Shown: piece after piece, positions 19,789 through 28,969 of the stretch
Layout: each line of letters starts with the position of its first letter
Position numbering within the stretch: the stretch's first letter is position 1
NCBI GenBank assembly: GCA_024710405.1
Contig: JANJUV010000007.1
Coordinates: forward strand, 496,001 to 560,000
DNA length: 64,000 nucleotides
Source: Bacteroidales bacterium
GTDB taxonomy: Bacteria > Bacteroidota > Bacteroidia > Bacteroidales > F082
Reading direction: 5' to 3'
The notes under the pieces: model-generated
The model's input: the letters and a program-made list of their open reading frames with translations, nothing else
Database searches by the model: none
What the model was told of the DNA's origin: nothing
Made by a program: the position numbers and the translations under genes

Positions 19789-22635
19789 CTAAAGTTTGTC
19801 GGCACGTTCCTGCGCCTTGCGTATGATTTCGGTACTCTGGTTCCGGGCCTGAATCAAAACAGCATCGGCTTTCTTATCAGCCTCGGCTACAATCCGGGCT
19901 GCTGAATCATCACCTTCTTTCCGTACTTTTTTCGCTGCTTCTTTGGCAGCCATCTCGGCAACCATTCCCTTCTTTTTTCCTTCAACAATAAGATTATCCG
20001 CCTGTTTGCCGGCCTCTGATCTGGTTTTGGCGGCAATTGTTGCTGCTTCACTACGGATTTTAGCAGCCGAAGCCTCCGCCTGTTTCATCAACTCATCAGC
20101 CTGTTTGCGTGCATCTTCCAATATTTTGGCAGCTTCTTCCTTTACCTGCTTTTTCAACTCCTCTTTCTGTTTTTCAATTTCTTTGCGGGCCATATCCTCA
20201 AGACCGGCTCTCAGGTCAGAAGCAAAATTTTTATAATCAAGCTCGATGCGCGGATTTTGTGCCGTTCCTGTAAGTTTGGCTTTCACCTGAACCGAACTTC
20301 CCGGATTGACCGAAAAACCGGCTTTGCCGCTTTCCTTTGCCAATTTGTCGATGCCAGAAGCAACCTGCCCTCCCAGCATCTGAAACGGAACCTTAAACAA
20401 TAGATCATACTCAATGTTCTGATCAAAGTCAATCCATCCGCCAACGGTAACATCAGAACCGGCATATTTCACCTGAAAAGGTTTCTGATACACCCTTCCG
20501 TTCAAAAACTCAAATGCCAGTTTTATGGCATCTGTTTTCAAACGACTGAAACTTTCATTGCCTAATGCAGAAGCCAGTGACGTCATCGAATTACTGGAAG
20601 CAACAGTCAACTGACTGGTATTAAGCGATCCTCCTCCTGCCAGTGAGCTGAACACCGGATTCATGCTCTGATCCAGCAAACCTGTTATGCTGAAAGTTGT
20701 GGACATACTACCTGTAGATTTTTCAGCAATAGGGGCGGCTTTACTAAACAATCCGATCGTACGGTAAGCCGTTGGAATATCGATTCCAGCCAATTCCATA
20801 TCGAAACCAATCAGTGCCTTTGTGTTATCAGTTCCGTCAAAAGAACCCTTCAGGTTAATACGGCCTCCCATTAAATTTGCCTTAAGCGGGTCGAATACTA
20901 TTCGCTTATCTTTATAGGTCAGACGCGTTTCAACATTTCCCAGATCATAGTTATCATATAACAACCTGCCTATTTTTCCGTCGAAAGCAAAGTCTATCCT
21001 TTCCGGTAATTCCGGAAGGGACATTCCTGAGTCAGCAGATGCAGCAATAGCGGTGTCAGTTGGCATAGAAGACAATAACTGATTCACATCCAGCATATCA
21101 GAGCTCATAAAAAACCTTCCGGTCAGTGTGCCATCACCAAGATAATAGGGAAGATAGTTTTCAACAGTTCCATTCAGATTCAGATCACTGCTGCCGATAC
21201 AGGCACTGAAACGCTGCATAGCCATTGCTGCCGGTGAAAAACTGAAATGTGCGTCATTAATCATTACAGGTAAGGCAAACATATTGCTATAATATATAAA
21301 TTCAGTAAGTTGCAATACTCCTCTGGCATCAATGCGGTCAAAAAGATTGTTCTTTGCATCAGAAAGTCGGGCATTAATCTTTAGGTCACTTGCAATAATC
21401 CCCGTCAATTTTTCTCCCTGCTCCAGTGGGATAGCGTTCTTCAGGCTATTCAGATCGATGGTGCCTTTGAAGGTGGCATCTATATCAGGGTCGCTGACAG
21501 GTGTTTTCAGCACTAATGATGATTCGAAGGGATTCCCTCCCAATACGAAATCAAAATTTCTGACGCGTACAATGGTTGCGTCAGGATCGCCGTTTTCGCT
21601 GGCAGCACTTCCATTGATGGCAATGTTTGTAATTTGGACTGGCAGGTCGGGATACGAAATGCTGCCATTGTTAACCTGAAGATTAATACCATATCCGGGT
21701 ATTTGTTGTTCGTTGTAAATCCCTTTCACAAATCCGCTAAGCGAAAAATCTCCTGCTGCAGTCAGCTGTTCAAATTCTTCGGCAAACATAGCCGATACTA
21801 TTGAAAGAAGGCTTTTGAAACTGTTGTCAGGTGCATCAAAGGTCAGTTGAATATTGATGTCATCAGTAGGCATCTGAACGCTTCCTTCAAACTGTAACCG
21901 TAACTCATTCAGACTTAAAACTGCATTGCTGAAGCTGTATAAACTCTGTTCAAGATTGGTTTGCAGACCAAGTTGCAAGCCTGTTCTCACCTTACTTAAA
22001 TACGTGACACCATCATACACCATTGTCAGTTCGTCGCTCAGGAAACCGGCCTCCAGACTGGCTTCATTGGCTGTGAAATCGCCGCTGACTTTAGCATCCA
22101 ACCCATTGATTGAAGCCAATATACCAAGGCTTTGGTCGTCATAAATGAGTTTAGAGTCAGTCAGCACAAATTGTTTTAATTTAATGCTCAAAGCGCTTTG
22201 AGAGGCCTGCGACTCTTCTTGTACAGCCGACTCCGATTCTGGTAATGCAATATCCCAGTTGACTTCGCCTGATTTGAGCGCAATCATGCTCAGAGACAAA
22301 TCATTCAGGGCAATACGTTCGATAACATAAGGCCCACCGCTGATCACGCTCATAAGATCAATCGTCAACCCAAGCGAATGCACAGAAACGAGTGTGTCTC
22401 CTTCAAAATTACCTTTATTGATCACTGACAATTTGTTGATCCTGAAGTTGAAATCAGGAAAACTGCGAAACAGGCTTAAACTTGCACTCCGAAAATCAAC
22501 TGTTGCGTTCAGCTGCTTGTTAATCTCTGTTTTGACCAATCCTGAAATCTTATTTTTGAATATGAATGGTGTAATTATCAGAATAAGTAGCAATGCTAAA
22601 AAGCTGATCAGTAAAACTTTAATGAACTTTTTCAT
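19789..22635 (-). CDS. AsmA-family envelope protein with a hendecad coiled-coil tail
   Basis: The 948-residue protein starts with one transmembrane anchor (residues 4-25) and continues as a large beta-rich periplasmic region of the AsmA/YhdP type, a family thought to form bridge-like channels that move lipid between membranes. The AsmA N-terminal pattern (FPDFNFRINKLSVINKGNF) and the AsmA-like C-terminal part (about 600-790) are recognisable. The last 133 residues are an alanine-, lysine- and glutamate-rich helix built of twelve consecutive 11-residue repeats. It begins 18 bases after aroC and is probably in one operon with it, without an evident functional link. Confidence 0.82.
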   Translation of the reverse strand: MKKFIKVLLISFLALLLILIITPFIFKNKISGLVKTEINKQLNATVDFRSASLSLFRSFPDFNFRINKLSVINKGNFEGDTLVSVHSLGLTIDLMSVISGGPYVIERIALNDLSLSMIALKSGEVNWDIALPESESAVQEESQASQSALSIKLKQFVLTDSKLIYDDQSLGILASINGLDAKVSGDFTANEASLEAGFLSDELTMVYDGVTYLSKVRTGLQLGLQTNLEQSLYSFSNAVLSLNELRLQFEGSVQMPTDDINIQLTFDAPDNSFKSLLSIVSAMFAEEFEQLTAAGDFSLSGFVKGIYNEQQIPGYGINLQVNNGSISYPDLPVQITNIAINGSAASENGDPDATIVRVRNFDFVLGGNPFESSLVLKTPVSDPDIDATFKGTIDLNSLKNAIPLEQGEKLTGIIASDLKINARLSDAKNNLFDRIDARGVLQLTEFIYYSNMFALPVMINDAHFSFSPAAMAMQRFSACIGSSDLNLNGTVENYLPYYLGDGTLTGRFFMSSDMLDVNQLLSSMPTDTAIAASADSGMSLPELPERIDFAFDGKIGRLLYDNYDLGNVETRLTYKDKRIVFDPLKANLMGGRINLKGSFDGTDNTKALIGFDMELAGIDIPTAYRTIGLFSKAAPIAEKSTGSMSTTFSITGLLDQSMNPVFSSLAGGGSLNTSQLTVASSNSMTSLASALGNESFSRLKTDAIKLAFEFLNGRVYQKPFQVKYAGSDVTVGGWIDFDQNIEYDLLFKVPFQMLGGQVASGIDKLAKESGKAGFSVNPGSSVQVKAKLTGTAQNPRIELDYKNFASDLRAGLEDMARKEIEKQKEELKKQVKEEAAKILEDARKQADELMKQAEASAAKIRSEAATIAAKTRSEAGKQADNLIVEGKKKGMVAEMAAKEAAKKVRKEGDDSAARIVAEADKKADAVLIQARNQSTEIIRKAQERADKL

Positions 22636-22653
22636 ATTTTAGGAGTTTTATTC

Positions 22654-23727
22654 TCATTTATACGCTCTGAAACGAAGCAGATGATCAAAAAGTACGAGGG
22701 CAGCCATAGCTTCGACAATCGGAACAGCCCTTGGAACTACACATACATCGTGTCTTCCACCGGGGTTGATGGTGGTTTCTTCACCCTTCATACTGATTGT
22801 TTTTTGTTCCTTCATCAGTGTAGCCACAGGTTTGAATGCCACCCGGAATTTTACCGGTTGACCGTTTGAAATGCCGCCCTGAATACCACCCGAATGGTTT
22901 GAGTCTGTAATGACTTTATCTCCATCGAGCACAAAAATGTCATTATGTTCCGACCCTTTCATGCGCACTCCGGCAAAACCGCTACCATATTCAAAACCTT
23001 TAACCGCATTAATACTGAGCATTGCTTTGCCCAGATCGGCATGCAGTTTGTCAAACACAGGTTCGCCTAATCCGGGCATCAGGCCATCAATCCGGCAGCT
23101 GACCACTCCACCCAGAGTATCGCCTTCAGCTGCCGTCCTCCGAATCAGTCTTATCATATTTTCAGAGGCTTCGCGATCAGGACAACGAACATAAGAAGCT
23201 TCAATATCAGCCATTCCGAATCCGCTTTCAATAGTTGTTTCAATATCGCCAACCGTACTCACCCATGCCATGATCGATATTCCTTCGTTCATCAGAAATT
23301 GCCGTGCAATGGCGCCTGCTACCACGCGGGCAACAGTTTCTCGTGCTGAAGAACGCCCTCCTCCCCTGTGGTCGCGAATACCAAATTTCTGTTGATACAC
23401 ATAATCAGCATGAGATGGCCTATACACCTCCTTCAGATGATCATAGTCCGAAGACTTTTGATCCCTGTTTCGCACAAGAAAACCAATGGGAGTTCCGGTT
23501 GTTCGGCCATCGATAAGCCCTGAAAGAAACTCAACCTTATCTTGTTCTTGTCGTTGTGAACTCAGGTCTGATTGTCCTGGCCTGCGGCGACCCAATTCAC
23601 GCTGAATCATTTCAATGTCAAGCATTAGGCCGGCCGGACAGCCATCTACGATGCCGCCAATAGCTGCACCATGAGATTCACCGAAAGAGGTAAGCCTGTA
23701 CAACAACCCAAAACTGTTCGATGCCAT
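22654..23727 (-). CDS. aroC: Chorismate synthase
   Basis: AroC makes chorismate from 5-enolpyruvylshikimate-3-phosphate, the last shared step of aromatic amino-acid synthesis, with reduced FMN as cofactor. The 357-residue protein has the first signature [18 protein letters not shown] (residues 12-29), [22 protein letters not shown], the second signature [20 protein letters not shown] (about 116-135), and the third, [17 protein letters not shown], near the C terminus. The length is normal. It is transcribed ahead of the AsmA gene and divergently from the deformylase. Confidence 0.96.
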   Translation of the reverse strand: MASNSFGLLYRLTSFGESHGAAIGGIVDGCPAGLMLDIEMIQRELGRRRPGQSDLSSQRQEQDKVEFLSGLIDGRTTGTPIGFLVRNRDQKSSDYDHLKEVYRPSHADYVYQQKFGIRDHRGGGRSSARETVARVVAGAIARQFLMNEGISIMAWVSTVGDIETTIESGFGMADIEASYVRCPDREASENMIRLIRRTAAEGDTLGGVVSCRIDGLMPGLGEPVFDKLHADLGKAMLSINAVKGFEYGSGFAGVRMKGSEHNDIFVLDGDKVITDSNHSGGIQGGISNGQPVKFRVAFKPVATLMKEQKTISMKGEETTINPGGRHDVCVVPRAVPIVEAMAALVLFDHLLRFRAYK

Positions 23728-23834
23728 TAGTGATTCGTATTATAGTGCAAAATAAATACTATTTTCTACAATTTAGTCAGACACAATTTTTATAAAAACA
23801 CCCGTTATGGTGTTATTCCGAATAAAGATAAACC

Positions 23835-23842
23835 TATTTTTG
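23835..23842 (+). promoter_or_regulatory. -7 element upstream of the exported deformylase gene
   Basis: TATTTTTG is a full -7 match 23 bases before the ATG. A purine-rich AGAGGAA lies immediately before the start codon. The -33 position is not clear. Confidence 0.45.
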
Positions 23843-23864
23843 TAAAATCGCATAAAAAGAGGAA

Positions 23865-24431
23865 ATGAACAAACTGCTTCTGCTTTTCTTCTGCCTTATT
23901 TTCTTAGACTTACATGCCCAGCGCTTACATAATGAAGAAGTTGGCCTAATTATGTCAGGAAAAGAAAATGAAAAAATGAGGGTAATGTTGATCACACATA
24001 TTAATGATTCACTTTTGCTTCGGAAAAGAGCAAAACGAATCGGGAAAGTGGATGAGACAGTTCACTTGCTCGCAAAGAGAATGCTTGCGACAGTGCAGCA
24101 TTCCGACCACAAAGGCGTCGGCATTGCTGCTCCGCAGGTTGGTATCAGTCGCAGGTTGATTCTGGTTCAGCGTTTTGACAAGGAAGAGCGGCCTTTTGAG
24201 ACGATGATCAATCCTGTGGTCGTAAAAATGTCAGACAGCTTATGCGATCGGACCGAAGGATGCCTCTCTATCCCGGTGATCAGACAAAACGTAAACAGGC
24301 CCTGCAGCATCAGGGTCAGGTATAAGACACCGGAAGGTAAAAAAGTAATGGAAGAAATTCACGGATTCACCGCCCGCATAGTACAGCACGAAGTTGATCA
24401 CCTTAATGGAATTCTGTTTACGGATTATTAA
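23865..24431 (+). CDS. Peptide deformylase homologue with a signal peptide
   Basis: The 188-residue protein carries all three motifs of peptide deformylase: GVGIAAPQ (84-91), EGCLS with metal ligand C133 (131-135) and HEVDH with ligands H175 and H179 and catalytic E176. Deformylases normally remove the N-formyl group from nascent proteins in the cytoplasm. This one has a convincing export signal instead: MNK, a run of leucine and phenylalanine, then LHAQ with a likely cleavage around residue 18. About 40 extra residues separate the signal from the catalytic fold. The active site looks intact, so a periplasmic metal-dependent deformylase or a repurposed amidase are both possible. The essential cytoplasmic enzyme should be encoded elsewhere. 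Confidence 0.85.
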   Translation: MNKLLLLFFCLIFLDLHAQRLHNEEVGLIMSGKENEKMRVMLITHINDSLLLRKRAKRIGKVDETVHLLAKRMLATVQHSDHKGVGIAAPQVGISRRLILVQRFDKEERPFETMINPVVVKMSDSLCDRTEGCLSIPVIRQNVNRPCSIRVRYKTPEGKKVMEEIHGFTARIVQHEVDHLNGILFTDY

Positions 24432-24499
24432 TGCATTATTGCTCCGCATGTGAACATCCTCTTTCTTAACAAAACGCAGGACAACAAAACCACAAAAGC

Positions 24500-25186
24500 A
24501 TGAAAAGGCACTCTGGTCCGCTCATGACGGGCATATTCTCTTTAGTCATTCTCCTTTCTTTTTATTCATGCAATAAGGAATCAGTGACTAATGAACCCTC
24601 AACCAACACGATTTCGGACACGTTTAAGAGTTATTGCATTTTCGACACTACAAGTTACTGGGTTTATCGTGATTTTAACCAGCAGCTCACAGATACGGTT
24701 ATGGTGCGCGGACACAGGACTGAGCAACGATTGCAGGTTTTGCCTGATCAGATAACATCGTATCGTTATGAAGCCATATTATTTGATTTTGAAAGTGGAC
24801 ACATGGGCCTGGAGAAAGCAGAGATCATTGCAAGCCAGAAACAATCAACCGGAGATACTCTTTATGAGCGTTACAGATTGTATTTTTCAAATGGTCGTTA
24901 CTATACCATACTTGCTCCTGAATTTCCGTTAAACGAAATACAACTCTTTGGTGAACAGGAAGGAAGCTACACGAATATTGCCTTTTATAACCAATTTACA
25001 CTCAACGGAACTAGTTATCAGGATGTGTACAGATCTTCGGTAAAAGACTACTTCAACGGCCCCGACACCTTAAGAATGGAATTCTGGCTGGCCCGGAACA
25101 TTGGTATGATTTGGTTTACAGCAAAAAACACACAGACAAACATAGCCTGGTCACTGACGACATCAGAGGTGCATAATGGAATATAA
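24500..25186 (+). CDS. Hypothetical lipoprotein
   Basis: I do not recognise this 228-residue protein. It has a lipoprotein signal: MKRHSGPLM, a hydrophobic stretch and the lipobox FYSC with the lipidated cysteine near residue 24, followed by NKESV, which lacks an Asp at +2 and so would allow outer-membrane sorting. The mature part is rich in tyrosine, threonine and short alternating strands (YRYEAILFDF, YERYRLYF, RMEFWLARNIGMIWF), suggesting a beta-barrel-like or beta-sandwich fold. It starts about 70 bases after the deformylase gene on the same strand and may be cotranscribed. Confidence 0.6.
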   Translation: MKRHSGPLMTGIFSLVILLSFYSCNKESVTNEPSTNTISDTFKSYCIFDTTSYWVYRDFNQQLTDTVMVRGHRTEQRLQVLPDQITSYRYEAILFDFESGHMGLEKAEIIASQKQSTGDTLYERYRLYFSNGRYYTILAPEFPLNEIQLFGEQEGSYTNIAFYNQFTLNGTSYQDVYRSSVKDYFNGPDTLRMEFWLARNIGMIWFTAKNTQTNIAWSLTTSEVHNGI

Positions 25187-25439
25187 TTGATGATAGATCA
25201 CAACAGAAACGGACTTAAGGCACGTCAACATTTTATCTTCTTAAAGCTCAGTCATTACATTATCTGATCAACACCAGAATTCAAGGATCATCGGATAAAA
25301 CCTGTGGGGATTTGAAATTCATTTAAGCAAGTTGTTGTGAAATGAGAGTGGTGAAGATATCATTGTTCGTGTTCGGTTTTTGGCATTTTCATCAGGGAAA
25401 AGTACAGAAGAAAGGAATTATGAGTAATCTTTCTCTTTT
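25187..25439. other. Long intergenic region, first part
   Basis: This is part of a 438-base gap between the lipoprotein gene and the convergent DUF349 gene. I see no plausible gene or promoter match here; it ends in a pyrimidine-rich stretch that leads into the palindromic repeat. Confidence 0.5.
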
Positions 25440-25475
25440 CCTTTTGTCTTGATACAAAAGGAACAAAAGATCAAG
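25440..25475. repeat. Palindromic intergenic repeat
   Basis: CCTTTTGT and ACAAAAGG form a perfect eight-base stem with the loop CTTGAT. Two bases later ACAAAAG occurs again, followed by ATCAAG, the complement of the loop, so two alternative hairpins compete. The arrangement looks like a designed or mobile repeat unit rather than chance. From memory, similar CTTTTGTCTTGA/ACAAAAG palindromes occur repeatedly between genes in Bacteroidota genomes, but I cannot verify that here. The next 65 bases are markedly more GC-rich than the surroundings and may belong to the same element. Confidence 0.65.
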
Positions 25476-25565
25476 CCTGCGCGAATCCCCCGCCCACTCT
25501 GCCGGCTTGCTGAAAACACACCCCACCTGGTTTATCTGTTGAGCCGAATTCAATCCAATATGCAT

Positions 25566-25605
25566 AAAAAAAACCGACCAAAACGGAAATTTCAGCCGGC
25601 TTTTT
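25566..25605 (-). terminator. Terminator after the DUF349 gene
   Basis: On the minus strand AGCCGGC pairs with GTCGGTT (two G-U pairs) and is followed by a run of eight T, 20 bases past the stop codon. Confidence 0.75.
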
Positions 25606-25624
25606 AATGAATCTCTTCAAACTC

Positions 25625-27787
25625 TTAGTCTCTGAGAATTTTAAGCTTTGACTCAAGTACTTTGAGATCGGTTTTGGCCTTATTGATTTTTTTCTCATAC
25701 TCGGCCTTCATGATGTCGGCATTTTTGCTGCTGGCAAAGAAGCCAATGTTGTTTTCCCACAGGTTGATTTCATCACGCAGCTTGGTGATCTTGGCATTCA
25801 GATTAAACCTTTCGCGCCTGATCCTGTCCTGAGATTCGGGCTCTTCTCTTATGCCTTCAATCATACCCTTATACTCGGCTGTTGACATTTCCATCTCGGT
25901 CACTTTCATTTTCTCAAAAAGTGCATCAACAGCTTTACGGTATTGGGTTTGAAGCTGGTCTTTGACCTTCATGGGAACATGTCCGATACTCATCCACTGG
26001 CGCTGAAAACTTTTAAGAGCCTCAAGATTGGCACTTCGGTCTTTAGATATTTCAAAGGCCTGAATGTTATTGATCAGTTCTTTCTTGGCATTCAGGTTGT
26101 CGGATTCAACATCCCTTATGCTGCCAAAAAACTCTGACTTGCGCGAAAAGAAGTCGTCACATGCCGACCTGAATCTTTTCCACACCCGTTCCGAATTCTT
26201 TTTCGGCACAGGGCCTATACTCTTCCATTCTTCCTGCAGTTTTTTGAACTGGTCGGTTGTTTTACGCCATTCGGTACTGTCTTTCAATGCCTCAGCCTGA
26301 GCACACAGATCTAGCTTGCGGTTATAGTTTTCGAGCTGCTGGTCTTTGATGCGGCTGTAGAATTCTTTCTTATTGTCGAAAAACACATCCATTGAAGCTT
26401 TAAAGCGGCTCCACACCTCGTCGTTGAGTTTCTTTGGCGCCTGACCAACAGAACGCCATATCTTGAACAGCTCAGTCACCTTATCTGTTTTGGCGTTCCA
26501 ATCTCCAATATTCTCGCCACTTTCAGCTGCTATTTCCTCCATTTTCTCACAAAGTGCGAGCTTGGCTTCATGATTGTGCATCTGCTCTTCCTGCAAGCGG
26601 TTGTAATGCTCGCGACGAACCTGATTGATCTTGTCAGTGGCGTTTTTGAAACGTTCCCAAATCTCATCCTTCTTATCCTGAGGCACCGGACCAATTTCCT
26701 TCCAATCATCGTGCAGTTTCTGCAGCATCTTGAATGACTTGATGATTGAAGCCTCCAGCAGCAACTCTTCTGCCTTTTCGCACAGCTCAATCTTAGCTTC
26801 AAGGTTTTTCTTCAGGTCTAGGTCGCGCAATTCTTTATTGATCTTTACCTTATCAAAGAATTTCTCGACCAGAAAATGGTAATTATTCCACAGGTTGGTA
26901 ATTTCACCGGCAGGAACCTGACCGATACTCTTCCATTTGTCCTGCAATATCTTGAACTCGTCATAAGTTTTTTTCAAAGTCTCCTCTGAAGAAATAAGCG
27001 CTTTGAGTTCCTCAAGTAGGGCAAATTTTTCTTTGAGGTTTTCGCTTTTGCGGCGCTCCAGAATTTCATTGAAATGCGCCTTGTTGTCCTTATATTGATT
27101 GAAAGCAGCTTTAAACCTGACCTCCAGCGGATCGTCTGAATGAACATAATCATCTTTACTGTGTCCTTCGGCCAGAAAAACTTCAAGTTCGTTATCAATG
27201 TCTTCTTTGTTCAGCTTCAGAAACCTGACCTTGATGGCAGCCACCTTGTTCTTGATGGCTGTAACATCATTATTTTGTACTGTTTCCTCGAGTAATTCAA
27301 CGAGCTGAAGCTTATTCATGCCCTCAAAATCGAATGATGCATGTTCGGACTCATCTTCCTCATCATGTTCAGATTCATCGGAAAGGTGAGTTTCATCCAT
27401 CATACTCAGGGCAATGGCTTGTTCTTCACTATTGATCATTGCCGGAGCATAATCATCTGCAACAGCCTCAATCATGGGTTGGTCGGGATTGATCATTTGG
27501 CTGATCAGCCCGGCTTCAGCCTGTGAAACAACAACTTCTATTACACCGGCTGCCGGTTCGGCAACTGGTTTTGATGGTTCATTTTCAACCAATTGACTTG
27601 GCTGGATCATGGTAAGAATCATCTGCTTTTCAGCGTCGCTTACAACCGGCCCTACCGGGGCAACGGTTTCATTTAGGTTTTCATTCATAATAGTTGTGTT
27701 TTCGGTAGTAACCACTGCTACTACAGCATTCTCCTCCTGAACAGCAGACTGCTCAGGATTCTGATTAAGCTGGGTATCAATATTCAT
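25625..27787 (-). CDS. DUF349 domain-containing protein
   Basis: The 720-residue protein is cytoplasmic and mostly helical. After an acidic, proline- and glutamate-rich N-terminal region of about 150 residues, it contains five or six DUF349 repeats (about 225-610), each marked by a segment such as LQDKWKSIGQVP, LHDDWKEIGPVP, IWRSVGQAPKK, LQEEWKSIGPVPKK and FQRQWMSIGHVP followed by a W-x-R/N-F pattern. A C-terminal coiled coil closes the protein. DUF349 proteins are found widely in Bacteroidota and Actinobacteria, with no agreed function. The N-terminal region holds three copies of a short motif described in the findings. It is a single-gene unit. Confidence 0.88.
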   Translation of the reverse strand: MNIDTQLNQNPEQSAVQEENAVVAVVTTENTTIMNENLNETVAPVGPVVSDAEKQMILTMIQPSQLVENEPSKPVAEPAAGVIEVVVSQAEAGLISQMINPDQPMIEAVADDYAPAMINSEEQAIALSMMDETHLSDESEHDEEDESEHASFDFEGMNKLQLVELLEETVQNNDVTAIKNKVAAIKVRFLKLNKEDIDNELEVFLAEGHSKDDYVHSDDPLEVRFKAAFNQYKDNKAHFNEILERRKSENLKEKFALLEELKALISSEETLKKTYDEFKILQDKWKSIGQVPAGEITNLWNNYHFLVEKFFDKVKINKELRDLDLKKNLEAKIELCEKAEELLLEASIIKSFKMLQKLHDDWKEIGPVPQDKKDEIWERFKNATDKINQVRREHYNRLQEEQMHNHEAKLALCEKMEEIAAESGENIGDWNAKTDKVTELFKIWRSVGQAPKKLNDEVWSRFKASMDVFFDNKKEFYSRIKDQQLENYNRKLDLCAQAEALKDSTEWRKTTDQFKKLQEEWKSIGPVPKKNSERVWKRFRSACDDFFSRKSEFFGSIRDVESDNLNAKKELINNIQAFEISKDRSANLEALKSFQRQWMSIGHVPMKVKDQLQTQYRKAVDALFEKMKVTEMEMSTAEYKGMIEGIREEPESQDRIRRERFNLNAKITKLRDEINLWENNIGFFASSKNADIMKAEYEKKINKAKTDLKVLESKLKILRD

Positions 27788-27858
27788 GTATATTTATTTA
27801 GCGTTGTCAACCAGGCCGCAACAAGCAGCCCCATGACGCGGGTTCGTTATAAGGACTG

Positions 27859-27886
27859 CAAAAATAGGAATATTTTGCATGAACAA
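27859..27886 (-). promoter_or_regulatory. Promoter of the DUF349 gene
   Basis: The minus strand has TTG (27884-27886) and TATTTTTG (27859-27866) with a spacer of 17 bases, slightly shorter than the usual 19. The leader would be about 65 bases. Confidence 0.5.
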
Positions 27887-27982
27887 ACTTCGTGCTTCAA
27901 AATGATTCTCACTTTTTTGCACCTTCCGCGACCATAAGTTATCAAATACACGACATGTTTAGACCGATGACATTACTTCACC

Positions 27983-28324
27983 TTATTCTTCCTCTTCAAT
28001 TTCAGCAGAATGATCGTATTCATTCGTTTTACAACCATCAGCAACCGGCTCTTTCAGCATAGCGGCAGCCCTGGCGATCATGTGGCTGGCAACAGGTGTT
28101 GTCAGAAAAATGAACAAGATGAGGGTAAAGCATCCTAGAAAAATTCTTAAGGTAGGCATCACCAAAACAAGCCCTGCCGAAATCAGTAAAATGGATAATG
28201 AAGATGCTTTGGTGATGGCATGCATCCTCATAAAAACATCGGGAAGCCTGATCACACCAATAGCGGCAACAAGCATAAACAGAGAACCTGCAGAAATAAA
28301 GATTGCAGCAATAAAATCACTCAT
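27983..28324 (-). CDS. mrpG: Mrp cation/proton antiporter subunit MrpG
   Basis: MrpG is a small membrane subunit of the multisubunit Na+(or K+)/H+ antiporter. The 113-residue protein has three transmembrane helices (about 4-24, 38-58 and 62-84) and the MnhG/PhaG pattern VIRLPDVFMRMHAITKASSL. The tail is acidic (SAEIEEEE). Its start overlaps the end of mrpF by eight bases. It is the last gene of the operon, followed by about 195 bases before the DUF349 start. Confidence 0.92.
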   Translation of the reverse strand: MSDFIAAIFISAGSLFMLVAAIGVIRLPDVFMRMHAITKASSLSILLISAGLVLVMPTLRIFLGCFTLILFIFLTTPVASHMIARAAAMLKEPVADGCKTNEYDHSAEIEEEE

Positions 28325-28607
28325 GGTTAATCTGTTTTTTTAGGTATCGGGCAAATGAAACCGTGCCCATAAAAGCAATCAGTGCAATAACAAGTGCAAT
28401 ATTCAGATATACTGTCTCACCGGTTTGAAGAATGACTACCAGAACAAAACCTATTGTTGCTGAGGCAGCCAGATCAAGCACAATAATCCTGTCGGGCAGG
28501 CCTGGCCCTGCTATCAGTCGGTACATTACAGCCCCTAAGGTAAGCGAAAGGCATACATAAGCAAAGTATATGGCAATGTGCAATGCCATCGGACCATAGT
28601 TTTCCAT
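28317..28607 (-). CDS. mrpF: Mrp antiporter subunit MrpF
   Basis: The 96-residue protein has three transmembrane helices and the MnhF/PhaF signature RLIAGPGLPDRIIVLDLAA (about 26-44), where the aspartates are important in characterised Mrp complexes. It shares one base with mrpE and overlaps mrpG, consistent with fixed stoichiometry of the subunits in one membrane complex. Confidence 0.92.
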   Translation of the reverse strand: MENYGPMALHIAIYFAYVCLSLTLGAVMYRLIAGPGLPDRIIVLDLAASATIGFVLVVILQTGETVYLNIALVIALIAFMGTVSFARYLKKQINHE

Positions 28608-28969
28608 TACTCAAATATTGCTTTAATTCGTTGTTCAAACTTAATTTTCAAATCCCTTTTAAACCGGTCAACATCCTCAAGATACATCGTATGAACATAA
28701 ATAAAACGTTTATCGGGTGATAAGTCAAGCGAAAGACTGCCGGGTGTCATTGACAAAAGGTTAATAAATGCAAGCAAAGCAAGATCAGATTTCAATTCGA
28801 TCTCAATCTTGACAATACCATGGTTGTACGCCTGCCGTCGTCTGAAAATATCCCTTGCAAGCATTATGCTGGAAACAAAAAGTTCACGGACATAAAAGAT
28901 AAGAAATGAGGTTATCAGTAATATCCGGCGAAAAAAACCGACAAATCGTTTCTGAAAATATCTACTCAT
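28607..28969 (-). CDS. mrpE: Mrp antiporter subunit MrpE
   Basis: This 120-residue subunit is shorter than the 150-160 usual for MrpE, mainly at its N terminus: one hydrophobic segment (about 10-35) is clear, followed by the conserved soluble part with LLSMTPGSLSLDLSPDKRFIYVHTM (the T-P-G-S/T motif). It overlaps mrpD by four bases. The shorter membrane part might reflect loss of a helix, so its start codon is worth confirming, but the frame has no better upstream start outside mrpD. Confidence 0.85.
   Translation of the reverse strand: MSRYFQKRFVGFFRRILLITSFLIFYVRELFVSSIMLARDIFRRRQAYNHGIVKIEIELKSDLALLAFINLLSMTPGSLSLDLSPDKRFIYVHTMYLEDVDRFKRDLKIKFEQRIKAIFE

Noticed and set aside
25471-25698. 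A 75-codon minus-strand frame across the end of the DUF349 gene
   Set aside because: It overlaps the DUF349 gene and its terminator in another frame and ends in the palindromic repeat; nothing in it looks like a protein family.
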